Assembly (NCBI RefSeq): GCF_900101705.1
Contig: NZ_FNAC01000028.1
Coordinates: forward strand, 1-61,916
Direction: 5' to 3'
Length of the DNA stretch: 61,916 nt
Source of the DNA: Algoriphagus faecimaris
GTDB taxonomy: Bacteria; Bacteroidota; Bacteroidia; Cytophagales; Cyclobacteriaceae
The notes under the pieces: model-generated
What the model was told of the DNA's origin: nothing
The model's database searches: none
The model's input: the letters and a program-made list of their open reading frames with translations, nothing else
Shown: positions 19,130 to 27,390 of the stretch, piece after piece
Layout: each line of letters starts with the position of its first letter
How positions within the stretch are numbered: the first letter of the stretch is position 1
Position numbers and translations under genes: made by a program

Positions 19130-19340
19130 AGGAATTATGTGTTTAAAGAGACCTAGTTAGGCTGAACAGCCTGTCCCGATCAAGTATCGGGAGAGTCGAA
19201 GCTAGGCTGAGCGTCATCCAAGCCAGAATAAGCAGTGTAATTTGATCAAGCCGATCACTTGAGAGACGGGAGTCTCGAGATCGAAGTCTGACTGCCATCC
19301 CAATTCTTCATCGGAAGCAAGTTGGACTAGTAGTAATGAG
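19130..19340. other. Non-coding stretch with a short dispersed hairpin element
   Basis: No gene is seen. It contains TCCCGAT-CAAGT-ATCGGGA (19174-19192) preceded by CCTG. A near-identical element, CTGTCCCGATTATCGGGAG, occurs at 61296-61314, so this is probably a dispersed small repeat of the genome. Confidence 0.4.
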
Positions 19341-19360
19341 AAGGCATCTGTATTTTTAAG

Positions 19361-20653
19361 TTAGCTCGATACCTTCGCAAAATTTTTCATCTCGGCGATA
19401 AATTCCTTTAAATGCTCTATCTCCACATGATCCATCAGTACGATTTTATACCATTCATTAGAAGCATCATGAGATTGAGGAACTAAATTAAACTTATGAG
19501 CAATAGGTTCAGGCACTGCATGGGCCCGAATGGTAACAATATTCATTTCGGGCTCACGGAAATACGGAATTTCCATTTGATCCAACTGTTTACAAAGCCA
19601 ATTGGTACGCATTTTCAAAACAGAAATTTTTTCAAACCATTTGTGAGGACCGTAGGTCGTCAAAATCGTCCAAACTGCCACAGCATTGGCCCCAGAGCGA
19701 CTTCCGCAAAACGTCAAATCCATTCCCTCCACATACTCAGCTTCTTTGGTCAAGACATGCTCAATCAGTCCTTTTCTACAAACAAAAATCCCAGTTCCAT
19801 AAGGTGCCTGAAGCATTTTATGTGCGTCAATAGTCAAAGAGGAAATGTCTGGATTTTGGAAGGTAATCTGATTTTCATCATCCGAAAAAGGATAAACAAA
19901 TCCGCCATATGCGCCATCGATATGCAAACGAAAAGGAACCTCAAAACGCTTTAAAACATCCACTAGAGGAACAGGATCATCCACCGAACCAAACATAGTG
20001 GTTCCCATATTGGCAATGGCAATGAAATATTTTTTACCTTTGGCAAGCGCTCTCCTAACTGCCCTCTCTATTTCCTCTTCAGCCATATCCCGGGTATCGG
20101 CCTGCACGGGGACTTTTTCCCAATCTAGCATCAATAAATTAGCGCCTTTGGGAATAGAATAATGAGTGTCTTCTGAAGCTAAAATCACAATTTCCTCCAG
20201 CTTAGCTCCTTGATTTTTGATGAATTCATTTCTATAAATCCACATCGCTTGTACATTCGCTTCTGTACCGCCAGGTGAAATATAGCCATCAAATTGATCG
20301 TCTTCGATTTTGAACAAATCGACAGCGATCATCTTTAGGACTTCCCGCTCCAATTCTTGCGTTCCCTTAAAAGCATACTCAGAGGTGCCATAAGTATGGC
20401 AACCGATATGGTTGGGATTAGCAATGTAGGTATTCAGAACAGGCATTTCCCGGAGATAAAGTGATTCATTACTAAACACTTTTTCATCTAATCGGGAGGC
20501 CGGATAGCCAAGGTTGGCGTCCTTAGAAAAATCAACATTATCTTTCAAGGCCTTTTGAACGCGCTCTTGTCGCTGATCAGGAGAAAGTTTTCTCCAATAC
20601 TTCATCTCTATTTCCATAGCTTTGGGTTTGGGTTCTAGGTATTCACTTTCCAT
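19361..20653 (-). CDS. Pyridoxal-phosphate-dependent (group II) amino acid decarboxylase
   Basis: A 430-residue cytosolic PLP enzyme of the glutamate/tyrosine/aspartate decarboxylase fold. It has the phosphate-binding SPGGTEAN (126-133), Asp246 and Ala248 in HIDGAYGGF, and the Schiff-base Lys279 in TIDAHKM. Length and motifs fit MfnA-like or short glutamate decarboxylase-like proteins; the substrate (aspartate, glutamate, tyrosine or histidine) cannot be told. Its start overlaps the moaE stop by 19 bp; a start at Met13 (position 20617) would avoid that. It looks like the last gene of the moaD-moeB-moaE operon. Confidence 0.8.
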   Translation of the reverse strand: MESEYLEPKPKAMEIEMKYWRKLSPDQRQERVQKALKDNVDFSKDANLGYPASRLDEKVFSNESLYLREMPVLNTYIANPNHIGCHTYGTSEYAFKGTQELEREVLKMIAVDLFKIEDDQFDGYISPGGTEANVQAMWIYRNEFIKNQGAKLEEIVILASEDTHYSIPKGANLLMLDWEKVPVQADTRDMAEEEIERAVRRALAKGKKYFIAIANMGTTMFGSVDDPVPLVDVLKRFEVPFRLHIDGAYGGFVYPFSDDENQITFQNPDISSLTIDAHKMLQAPYGTGIFVCRKGLIEHVLTKEAEYVEGMDLTFCGSRSGANAVAVWTILTTYGPHKWFEKISVLKMRTNWLCKQLDQMEIPYFREPEMNIVTIRAHAVPEPIAHKFNLVPQSHDASNEWYKIVLMDHVEIEHLKEFIAEMKNFAKVSS

Positions 20654-21081
20654 ACGTGCGCATCAGTATCCAGGATTTCCTTGCCCCAGATGGGAAGCTC
20701 AGTTTTGATACGCTCCACGAGTTCATCACAAGCATCCATGGCTGCTTTTCTATGCTTTGAAGAGGTAAATACGAATAGGCAAAGTTCGCCAGTTTTCACT
20801 TCTCCCAAACTGTGATAGATGTGCATGCAGGTCAGCGGATATTTTGCAAAGATAGCCTCTCGAATTTCAAAAGCCTTTTCCAAGGCCATTTCTTCATAGG
20901 CCGTGTATTCGATTCCGATGACATTCCCTCCTTCCTTTTGGTCTGCCCTTATTTGACCTAGAAAAATGGAATGACCACCGATGTCCGTTTTGCTGCTATG
21001 ATTGGCAATAGAATGGGCGATTTTGTCAGGGGAGATAGCTCCTTGAACAAATATATTTTTAGGTTTTCTGATTTTATCCAT
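20635..21081 (-). CDS. moaE: Molybdopterin synthase catalytic subunit (MoaE)
   Basis: A 148-residue cytosolic protein, the large subunit of molybdopterin synthase. It converts precursor Z (cPMP) to molybdopterin using sulfur from the MoaD thiocarboxylate. The conserved block SSKHRKAAMDACDELVE and the following KTELPIWGKE hold the basic residues that line the active site. Its start overlaps moeB by 8 bp. Together with moaD it makes a complete synthase in this operon. Confidence 0.92.
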   Translation of the reverse strand: MDKIRKPKNIFVQGAISPDKIAHSIANHSSKTDIGGHSIFLGQIRADQKEGGNVIGIEYTAYEEMALEKAFEIREAIFAKYPLTCMHIYHSLGEVKTGELCLFVFTSSKHRKAAMDACDELVERIKTELPIWGKEILDTDAHVWKVNT

Positions 21082-22159
21082 TTCTAAATTGACTTGATTT
21101 TAATGCATCGATTCCTCCACGAATAGAAAATACCGTTTTACCGGGATATTCCGCCTTGATCCGCAAAGCTGCTTTCTGACTACGAATTCCACTTTGACAG
21201 AAGAAAAATAAGGCCTCGGCCTCTTCCATTTGATCCATGTAGCTGTCGAAATCCGACATTGGGGCCTTAAACAATACCGAGCAAACCAAGGGAGGCTTCT
21301 CATCCCGTTCACGCACATCCACCAGCATAGTCCCGTGACCCGCCCGCTGAAAGGCATCTTCCCAATCGAGTTGCTCTATACCCTCACAGGCTAATTCGTA
21401 ACTCATTGCCTGGAAAGCCTCCCAACCCTGAGGTGCCGCCGACCTCGCCTTAAACTGAGGATTGATCTCCACCTCGTAGGTTTCGGAAGACAAGCTGTTA
21501 AAAAACAAAACCTTATTATCCAGCACCTTGCCAAGACCCGAGATCAATTTAATCGCTTCCAAAGCCATCAAATTTCCTATAATACCAGGCAAAACACCAA
21601 TTACCCCGGTCTCGGAACAATTGGGGATTTCTGTGGCAGAGGGCATCTGTGGATAAAGATCCCTATAGTTACAGGAACTCCGGTTACGATTAAAAACCGA
21701 CACTTGCCCCTCATTCTGATAGATCGCGCCAAAAACCAAAGGTTTATGCGCTAAAACACAGGCATCATTTACCAAGTAGCGAGTGGGAAAATTATCTGAT
21801 CCGTCGATAACCAAATCGTAGGATTTTAGTAGTTGGGCGGCATTGCTGACATTGATGAATTCCGGAAAGGCAAACCAACTGATATCGCTATACTTATTTT
21901 GGAAAAAAGAAACTGCCTGCTCCGCCTTATTTTTCCCCAAATCCTGCTCTCCAAAAAGCACTTGCCGATTGAGATTAGACAAACTGACCTCATCTCCATC
22001 CACCACACCTATCCTCCCCACTCCGGCTGCTGCCAAATAAAGCAAAATCGGGCAACCCAAGCCACCGGCACCAATCACCAAAACCGATGCATTTCTCAAC
22101 TTGTCTTGGCCTGCTTTTCCCAAACCGGGAAGGATCACCTGTCTTTCAAATCTATCCAT
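21074..22159 (-). CDS. moeB: Molybdopterin-synthase adenylyltransferase (MoeB/ThiF type) with C-terminal rhodanese domain
   Basis: A 361-residue E1-like enzyme. It has a nucleotide-binding GAGGLGCP (about 30-37), NLNRQ, adenylation region GSDNFPTRY, and Cys context PNCSETGV. Residues about 275-361 form a rhodanese domain with active-site CQSGIR, giving a fused adenylation and sulfur-transfer protein that activates MoaD. The usual zinc-binding CxxC pairs are not seen: only one Cys is left in SSCNYRDLYP, and the C-terminal pair is absent. Flanked by moaD (1-bp gap) and moaE. ThiF function cannot be excluded, but context favours Moco. Confidence 0.88.
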   Translation of the reverse strand: MDRFERQVILPGLGKAGQDKLRNASVLVIGAGGLGCPILLYLAAAGVGRIGVVDGDEVSLSNLNRQVLFGEQDLGKNKAEQAVSFFQNKYSDISWFAFPEFINVSNAAQLLKSYDLVIDGSDNFPTRYLVNDACVLAHKPLVFGAIYQNEGQVSVFNRNRSSCNYRDLYPQMPSATEIPNCSETGVIGVLPGIIGNLMALEAIKLISGLGKVLDNKVLFFNSLSSETYEVEINPQFKARSAAPQGWEAFQAMSYELACEGIEQLDWEDAFQRAGHGTMLVDVRERDEKPPLVCSVLFKAPMSDFDSYMDQMEEAEALFFFCQSGIRSQKAALRIKAEYPGKTVFSIRGGIDALKSSQFRNG

Positions 22160-22160
22160 A

Positions 22161-22400
22161 TCATCCTCCAGAAAATGGGGGTAAAAGGGCTACTTCGGCT
22201 CCGATTGGAATGTCTGTCTCCTCCGAAACCATCTTTTTATTGATGGCTAGATTGAACTTCAAGCCTTTCAGTTCGGGGTATTTCATAAAAAGCTCATTTT
22301 TAAGCTCATGAGAATTGCCAGGGTTTTCCAATCGAAGCTGATCAGCACCTAGTTTCTCTGCAATCATCCCAAAAGCTTTGAGAGTAATTTGGTTTTCCAT
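22161..22400 (-). CDS. moaD: Molybdopterin synthase small subunit (MoaD)
   Basis: A 79-residue ubiquitin-fold sulfur carrier. The required C-terminal Gly-Gly ends the protein (LLPPFSGG), and the GAEVALLPPFSGG tail is typical of MoaD. MoeB adenylates this end, and a sulfur is then added as a thiocarboxylate for use by MoaE. First gene of the moaD-moeB-moaE run. The 263 bp upstream (22401-22663) is shared with the divergently placed toxin-antitoxin promoter. Confidence 0.92.
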   Translation of the reverse strand: MENQITLKAFGMIAEKLGADQLRLENPGNSHELKNELFMKYPELKGLKFNLAINKKMVSEETDIPIGAEVALLPPFSGG

Positions 22401-22606
22401 AGTAATTTAATCGATCCCCCTAAATTAAAGTTCAAGGCTTGATTTAACTAATTCCCTGATCAAATAACCGGTGAGAGACAAATATAGATTCCATAGGGAC
22501 TTCAATTCACCACGAGAACCTATCAAACCTTTGATTTCCTTAAATTATCTTGGCACTGGTAATCCTTGTTAAAAAAATTTTTGGCTTTAAATTGTACAGA
22601 AAATAA

Positions 22607-22643
22607 ACGTACATGGTATGTCGTACGTATTTTTAACGTACAT
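22607..22643. promoter_or_regulatory. Operator-like ACGTAC repeats before the toxin-antitoxin operon
   Basis: ACGTACAT (22607-22614), its inverted GTACGTAT (22623-22630), and ACGTACAT again (22636-22643) lie just before the antitoxin start. Repeated palindromic ACGTAC cores are what a ribbon-helix-helix antitoxin would bind to repress its own operon. Autoregulation is an inference from spacing and family. Confidence 0.6.
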
Positions 22644-22663
22644 TTATCAAAAAAATTGGAATT

Positions 22664-22951
22664 ATGGATACCAAAGAATTAAATACCAAAGGAGCCCGAT
22701 TTGACACTCGTCTTTCCAAAGAACAAAAGGAACTCTTTGAGAAGGCTGTTCAACTCGGTGGATACAGAAATCTAACTGATTTCGTAGTGCTTACCCTTCA
22801 AGAAAAAGCAAAAGAAATCATTTCTGAAAATGAACGGATTCTTTCTTCACAGAGAGATGGTGAAATTTTTTTCGATATGGTCATGAACCCTAAAAGCCCC
22901 AATAAATCACTTTCGGATGCAGCAGCAGAATTTAAATCTATTTTCTCCTGA
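22664..22951 (+). CDS. DUF1778 ribbon-helix-helix antitoxin (TacA-like)
   Basis: A 95-residue protein resembling DUF1778 antitoxins. The N-terminal ribbon-helix-helix (about 10-50, GARFDTRLSKEQKELFEKAVQL then NLTDFVVLTLQEKA) binds DNA, and the C-terminal tail (about 60-95) would wrap and neutralise the acetyltransferase toxin. The antitoxin stop and toxin start share one base (TGATG). The operon sits in the island that splits the Moco genes, consistent with a mobile addiction module. Confidence 0.85.
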   Translation: MDTKELNTKGARFDTRLSKEQKELFEKAVQLGGYRNLTDFVVLTLQEKAKEIISENERILSSQRDGEIFFDMVMNPKSPNKSLSDAAAEFKSIFS

Positions 22952-23454
22952 TGGATCAACTCTCTGAACCTTTACAATCCAAGCATAAAAAATCTGAATT
23001 TTCTTGTGGAAAGGAAATGCTGAATACTTATATCCATAAGCTGGCAAATCAAGATGTCAAACGAAAACTTTCTGCCTGTTTTGTGATTGCTCAAAAAGAA
23101 ACCCAAAAAATAAAAGGTTATTACACACTATCTAATAGCAGCATTCCCCTAGATCTAATTCCTTTAAAAATTCAGAAAAAATTACCCAAATCCTACAGTT
23201 CTATTCCAACAATCTTACTCGGTAGATTGGCAATTGATCACCAATTTCAAGGGCAAGGATTAGGTAAATTACTTTTGATTGACGCGCTGAAAAGATGTTA
23301 TGAAATTTCAAGATCTTTAGGTTGTTTCGCAGTAATAGTCGATCCAATTGATCAACATGCTGAGAAGTTTTATGAAAAATATGGGTTTATACAGCTCCCA
23401 GATAGTGGAAAAATGTTTCTCCCTATGAATACAATCAGTCAGCTTTTTGAATAA
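22951..23454 (+). CDS. GNAT acetyltransferase toxin (TacT-like)
   Basis: A 167-residue GNAT enzyme. The acetyl-CoA-binding motif A is LAIDHQFQGQGLGKLLL (about 92-108, with QGQGLG), and the C-terminal active-site Tyr region is KFYEKYGF. In TacT-type systems this enzyme acetylates the amino group of charged tRNAs and stops translation; the antitoxin blocks it. Length and pairing match the family. The stop at 23454 lies 20 bp before the first unit of the hairpin array. Confidence 0.87.
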   Translation: MDQLSEPLQSKHKKSEFSCGKEMLNTYIHKLANQDVKRKLSACFVIAQKETQKIKGYYTLSNSSIPLDLIPLKIQKKLPKSYSSIPTILLGRLAIDHQFQGQGLGKLLLIDALKRCYEISRSLGCFAVIVDPIDQHAEKFYEKYGFIQLPDSGKMFLPMNTISQLFE

Positions 23455-23473
23455 CTATTTTGAACATGGCAAT

Positions 23474-25471
23474 TAGTCCCATCGGGACGGACGATCAACT
23501 AACTGGGGATTTTAATCCCTAGTCTCTGAGGCATACCCCAGTCCAAAGAGTCCCAGAGGGACGGGACATTAAAGAAATCAACCGTGCCGCTGGCAATCTC
23601 TTTCCACTTTGGCTTATCCCAATCCAGCCATTAAAATAGCTGGTTAATCAATCTTCCATGCCTACGGCATTAAACTCCTGTCCAATTCTCATTCATACGC
23701 CATAATCAAGTCCCATCGGGATGCACGATTCACTAACTGGGGATTTTAATCCCTAGTCTCTAAGGCATGAGCTCCCCCCTTGAGTCCTATAGGGACGGGA
23801 CATTAAAGAAATCAACCGTGCCGCTGGCACTCTCTGTCCAATTTGGCTTATCCTAATCCAGCCATTAAAATGGCTGGTTAATCAATCGTTCATGCCTACG
23901 GCATTTTATCCGGGTTTAAAGGTTACTGCAGAATCCGAAAATAAGTCCCGTAGGGACGCAATATTGAATAACTGGGGATTTTAATCCCTAGTCTCTGAGG
24001 CATACCCCAGTCCAAAGAGTCCCAAAGGGACGGGGCATTAAAGAAATAAACCGTGCTGCTGGCACTCTCTGTCCAATTTGGCTTATCCCAATCCAGCCAT
24101 TAAAATGGCTGGTTAATCAATCGTTTTATGCCTACGGCATTAAACTCCTGTCCATTTATCGTTCCTACACCATAATCAAGTCCCATCGGGACGGACGATC
24201 TACTAACTGGGGATTTTAATCCCTAGTCTCTAAAACATACCCCAGCCCAGAGAGTCCCAGCGGGACGGGACATTAATCATTGTAAATCTTCAAATAAATA
24301 CTCTGGCAAATAAGAGATATTATGTGCTTTCAACAGCTCAATATACTCGGCCTTAAAAGTCATATTTTTATGATGCTCTTCTTGATTATTGATATACCTA
24401 CTTACTCTACTAACCTGACTTTGACTATATGCAAAACATCCAAAACCTATTTGCCATTCAAATCTATTGTTAAAGTAACCGGATTCATTTAGCCACTTGG
24501 ATGATTTTGATTTTACACTTTTCATAACATCAGAAATGGAATGTCTAGGATAAAACCGAAATAAACAATGAACATGATCACTTACACCATTTACAATTAA
24601 AGTTTGGCAACCTGCTTCATTTATGAGATTCCCAATTACCGCATAAAGTTCTTTCTCAAAAGATTTTTTGATTACAGCTGACCGGTATTTTACAGCAAAA
24701 ACTGATTGACAATAGAGTGATGAGTAAGTATTAGGCATGATACAGTAAGTTTGATTAAACCTTAATTTAAAAAATAAATCGTTCGTGCCTATGGCACTCC
24801 CCTCATTCTATCTGACCTCCTGCCCAGCCATTAAAATGGCTGGTTAATCAATCTTCCATGCCTACGGCATTAAACTCGTGTCCAATTCTCATTCATACGC
24901 CATAATCAAGTCCCATCGGGACGGACGATCTACTAACTGGGGATTTTAATCCCTAGTCTCTGAGGCATACCCCAGTCCAAAGAGTCCCAGAGGGACGGGA
25001 CATTAAAGAAATCAACCGTGCCGCTGGCAATCTCTTTCCAATTTGGCTTATCCCAATCCAGCCATTAAAATGGCTGGTTAATCAATCGTTCATGCCTACG
25101 GCATTTTATCCGGGTTTAAAGGTTACTGCAGAACCCGAAAATAAGTCCCGTAGGGACGCAATATTGAATAAATGGGGATTTTAATCCCTAGTCTTGGAGG
25201 CATACCCCAGTCCAAAGAGTCCCAAAGGGACGGGGCATTAAAGAAATCAACCGTGCTGCTGGCACTCTCTGTCCAATTTGGCTTATCCTAATCCAGCCAT
25301 TAAAATAGCTGGTTAATCAATCGTTTATGCCTACGGCATTTTATCCGGGTTTAAAGGTTACTGCAGAACCCGAAAATAAGTCCCGTAGGGACGCAATATT
25401 GAATAACTGGGGATTTTAATCCCTAGTCTTGGAGGCATACCCCAGTCCAGAGAGTCCCAGAGGGACGGGAC
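23474..25471. repeat. 235-bp-period tandem array of hairpin units with a RAYT gene inside one unit
   Basis: Units begin at 23474, 23709, 23944, 24179, 24909, 25144 and 25379. Every step is exactly 235 bp except 24179 to 24909, which is 730 bp because the RAYT gene is inside. Each full unit has six hairpins in the same order: GTCCC-nnn-GGGAC, GGGATT-TT-AATCCC, a second GTCCC-nnn-GGGAC, GTGCC-GCT-GGCAC, CCAGCCATT-AA-AATGGCTGG (one arm altered in some copies) and ATGCC-TAC-GGCAT. The last unit stops after the third hairpin. No open frame was found in the units. They resemble REP/BIME-type substrates of Y1 transposases. Confidence 0.9.
24277..24738 (-). CDS. REP-associated tyrosine transposase (RAYT, IS200-like Y1)
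   Basis: A 153-residue HUH endonuclease. The metal-binding HUH motif is His55-Val-His57 (SDHVHCLF), and the catalytic Tyr115 sits in SRYINNQEEHH, the expected Y-x-x-x-Q arrangement for IS200/RAYT proteins. Such enzymes cut and rejoin single-stranded DNA at hairpin ends. The gene is embedded in the hairpin array, between hairpin 3 of its unit (24254-24266) and a GTGCC-TAT-GGCAC hairpin (24786-24798). No IS605-type tnpB accompanies it. Name is based on motif and context. Confidence 0.85.
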   Translation of the reverse strand: MPNTYSSLYCQSVFAVKYRSAVIKKSFEKELYAVIGNLINEAGCQTLIVNGVSDHVHCLFRFYPRHSISDVMKSVKSKSSKWLNESGYFNNRFEWQIGFGCFAYSQSQVSRVSRYINNQEEHHKNMTFKAEYIELLKAHNISYLPEYLFEDLQ

Positions 25472-25476
25472 ATTTT

Positions 25477-26214
25477 TTATCCCAAAATCAACTTTACGGA
25501 AGCAAAAAACAAGACAAAAGCCAACAGGTACTTTAGGGCTTGATTGGAGAATTTTCTAGCCCCAAGGTAGGCACCAAGCATCCCTCCTGCCACGGTCAAT
25601 GGCACTAAAACCCAAAGTTCTTCCTTCATAGGAATCTCATACGTACTCGCTCCCAAAAAGCCAGCGACCGAATTTAAAAATATAAAGAGCGCACTTAGGG
25701 CCGCGGTTTCCTTTACACCCGCCCAACCCAGCATCAGGACAATAGGAGTCAGAATTATCCCACCACCAATTCCGATCATCCCGGAAACAAAGCCAATCAA
25801 TATTCCCAAAAGCGGTCCCATCCACCAAGCTCTTTTCAGTTTTTTTTCCTTAGCAATTGGGAAAATCCCACTAAACTTTAGCACTGGAAAGATCAGCAAG
25901 ACACCCAAGACCTTTTTGTAAATTGATGCATCCAAGAGAATTGTCCCCCCAAAATAGGCCGCAGGAATAGAAAATAAGATCAGCGACCAAAAAAGATGCG
26001 TGGGGAATTCACCTGCCTTTCGGTAGTTAAGGAAAGAGGCCATCGATACCATCATGTTCAGTATCAAGGCCGTGGGTCGTATTTCCTCGGGCGCAAAGCC
26101 CAACAAAGCCAAAATCATCAAATAGGAACTTGCACCGCCATGCCCTACCGAGGCGTACAAAAAGGCCGCAAAGGGCATCAAAAAAAACAAACCGTAATAC
26201 AGCAAGTCCTCCAT
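25477..26214 (-). CDS. TauE/SafE family anion exporter-like membrane protein
   Basis: A 245-residue membrane protein with about 8 hydrophobic segments in two similar halves. The family features ASVGHGGASSYL near the first and SGMIGIGGGIILTPIVL near the second half are the usual paired motifs of TauE/SafE proteins. These export sulfite, sulfoacetate or other anions, and the same fold serves as a possible oxyanion carrier. It follows moeA directly; starts at 26220 or 26214 overlap the moeA stop. A molybdate role is possible by position, but not shown. The hairpin array ends 5 bp after its stop. Confidence 0.8.
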   Translation of the reverse strand: MEDLLYYGLFFLMPFAAFLYASVGHGGASSYLMILALLGFAPEEIRPTALILNMMVSMASFLNYRKAGEFPTHLFWSLILFSIPAAYFGGTILLDASIYKKVLGVLLIFPVLKFSGIFPIAKEKKLKRAWWMGPLLGILIGFVSGMIGIGGGIILTPIVLMLGWAGVKETAALSALFIFLNSVAGFLGASTYEIPMKEELWVLVPLTVAGGMLGAYLGARKFSNQALKYLLAFVLFFASVKLILG

Positions 26215-27389
26215 TACCAAGGATAAAATTTAACCTTTTCTCCTGCCTTTACCTCTGTACTTTCTTCGGGTATTTCTACAAAACCATTGGCCAGTCCAAA
26301 GGCTATCAAATTGAAGGACTCCTGACCTTGAAGTACTCGTACCTGCCCCTTTGTTAACTCTGCTTTTAGAAACTGAGTAAGTGGTATTTTCTTCTCAAAA
26401 TCCGCAGCTATCGGAAACTCAAAATAATTACTCCAGGCATCTGAATTTCCCATCCAAGAATGAATTAAAGGCTTGACATACTGCATAAAGCAGGATAAAA
26501 CCGAACCCGGATTACCCGGCAAAGCAAAAACAACTTTCTCCTCCTTTTGCCCCGCGTAGAGCGGTTTTCCCGGTCGCTGTTTCAATTTATAGAAAAGCTC
26601 TTGAACCTGATTTGCCTCCACAGCCTCTTTTACAAAATCATAATCCCCTACCGAAATTCCTCCGGTAAATATTACCAAATCACTTATTTCCAATGCTTCT
26701 TTAAGACCTTGAACCACCTCGGCTTTTTGATCTCTAACTTGGATCTGATTGACTTCAGAAACGCCCAAATCTTTTAACCAAAATTCTAAAGCAGGGCCAT
26801 TGGCATTATAGATTTGGCCGCGCTTAAGCTCAGATCCTATGGCTTTGATTTCATTTCCGGTAATAATAAGCGTGACTTTGGGGGCCTGAAAAACCTCCAC
26901 CTCACCTACTCCCACTGAAGCTAGCAAACTTACCATTCCTGGGGTAATTTTAGACGCTGTCTCGGCTATTGTAGCTCCTTTTTGGCATTGGGATCCTTGA
27001 TAGCGAACATGCTTGCCTTGCTCTGCTTCTTCTGATTCGAAAAAAATACGAGCACCTTTTCTCTGTACTTTTTCCTGCATGATCACCGAATCTGCACCTT
27101 CCGGCATCGGTGCACCTGTAAAAATTCGAATGGCTTGGCCCGGCTCAATTTTATGCAAGTTAGAGGCACCTGCTGCCGACTCCCCGATTAGTTCCAATTC
27201 ACTTAGTCCATCTTCCCAGCAATAAGCATAACCGTCCATGGCCGAGTTATCAAAAGAAGGTACATTCAAAGTAGATTTGACAGATTCTGCCAAAAAACAG
27301 CCCAAAGCATCCACAGTCTGGACTCGGACTTTTTTTTGGGGTAAGTTTAGGCTTTGAAGAATGGATTTGGCTTTCGTTACTGCAATCAT
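26214..27389 (-). CDS. moeA: Molybdopterin molybdotransferase (MoeA)
   Basis: A 391-residue enzyme that inserts molybdenum into adenylated molybdopterin. Conserved features are the N-terminal DNSAMDGYA (about 47-55), SVIMQEK, TGNEI, and the central MoaB/Mog-like FTGGISVGDYD and LPGNPGS region. Length is normal for the bacterial enzyme. It starts 1 bp after the moaA stop and overlaps the tauE-like gene, so all three form one minus-strand operon. It would complete cofactor synthesis for the molybdoenzymes further along the window. Confidence 0.92.
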   Translation of the reverse strand: MIAVTKAKSILQSLNLPQKKVRVQTVDALGCFLAESVKSTLNVPSFDNSAMDGYAYCWEDGLSELELIGESAAGASNLHKIEPGQAIRIFTGAPMPEGADSVIMQEKVQRKGARIFFESEEAEQGKHVRYQGSQCQKGATIAETASKITPGMVSLLASVGVGEVEVFQAPKVTLIITGNEIKAIGSELKRGQIYNANGPALEFWLKDLGVSEVNQIQVRDQKAEVVQGLKEALEISDLVIFTGGISVGDYDFVKEAVEANQVQELFYKLKQRPGKPLYAGQKEEKVVFALPGNPGSVLSCFMQYVKPLIHSWMGNSDAWSNYFEFPIAADFEKKIPLTQFLKAELTKGQVRVLQGQESFNLIAFGLANGFVEIPEESTEVKAGEKVKFYPW

Positions 27390-27390
27390 T

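Noticed and set aside
23474..25471. Possible CRISPR array because of repeated short hairpins
   Set aside because: The repeated unit is 235 bp and continuous, with no short unique spacers and no cas genes nearby.
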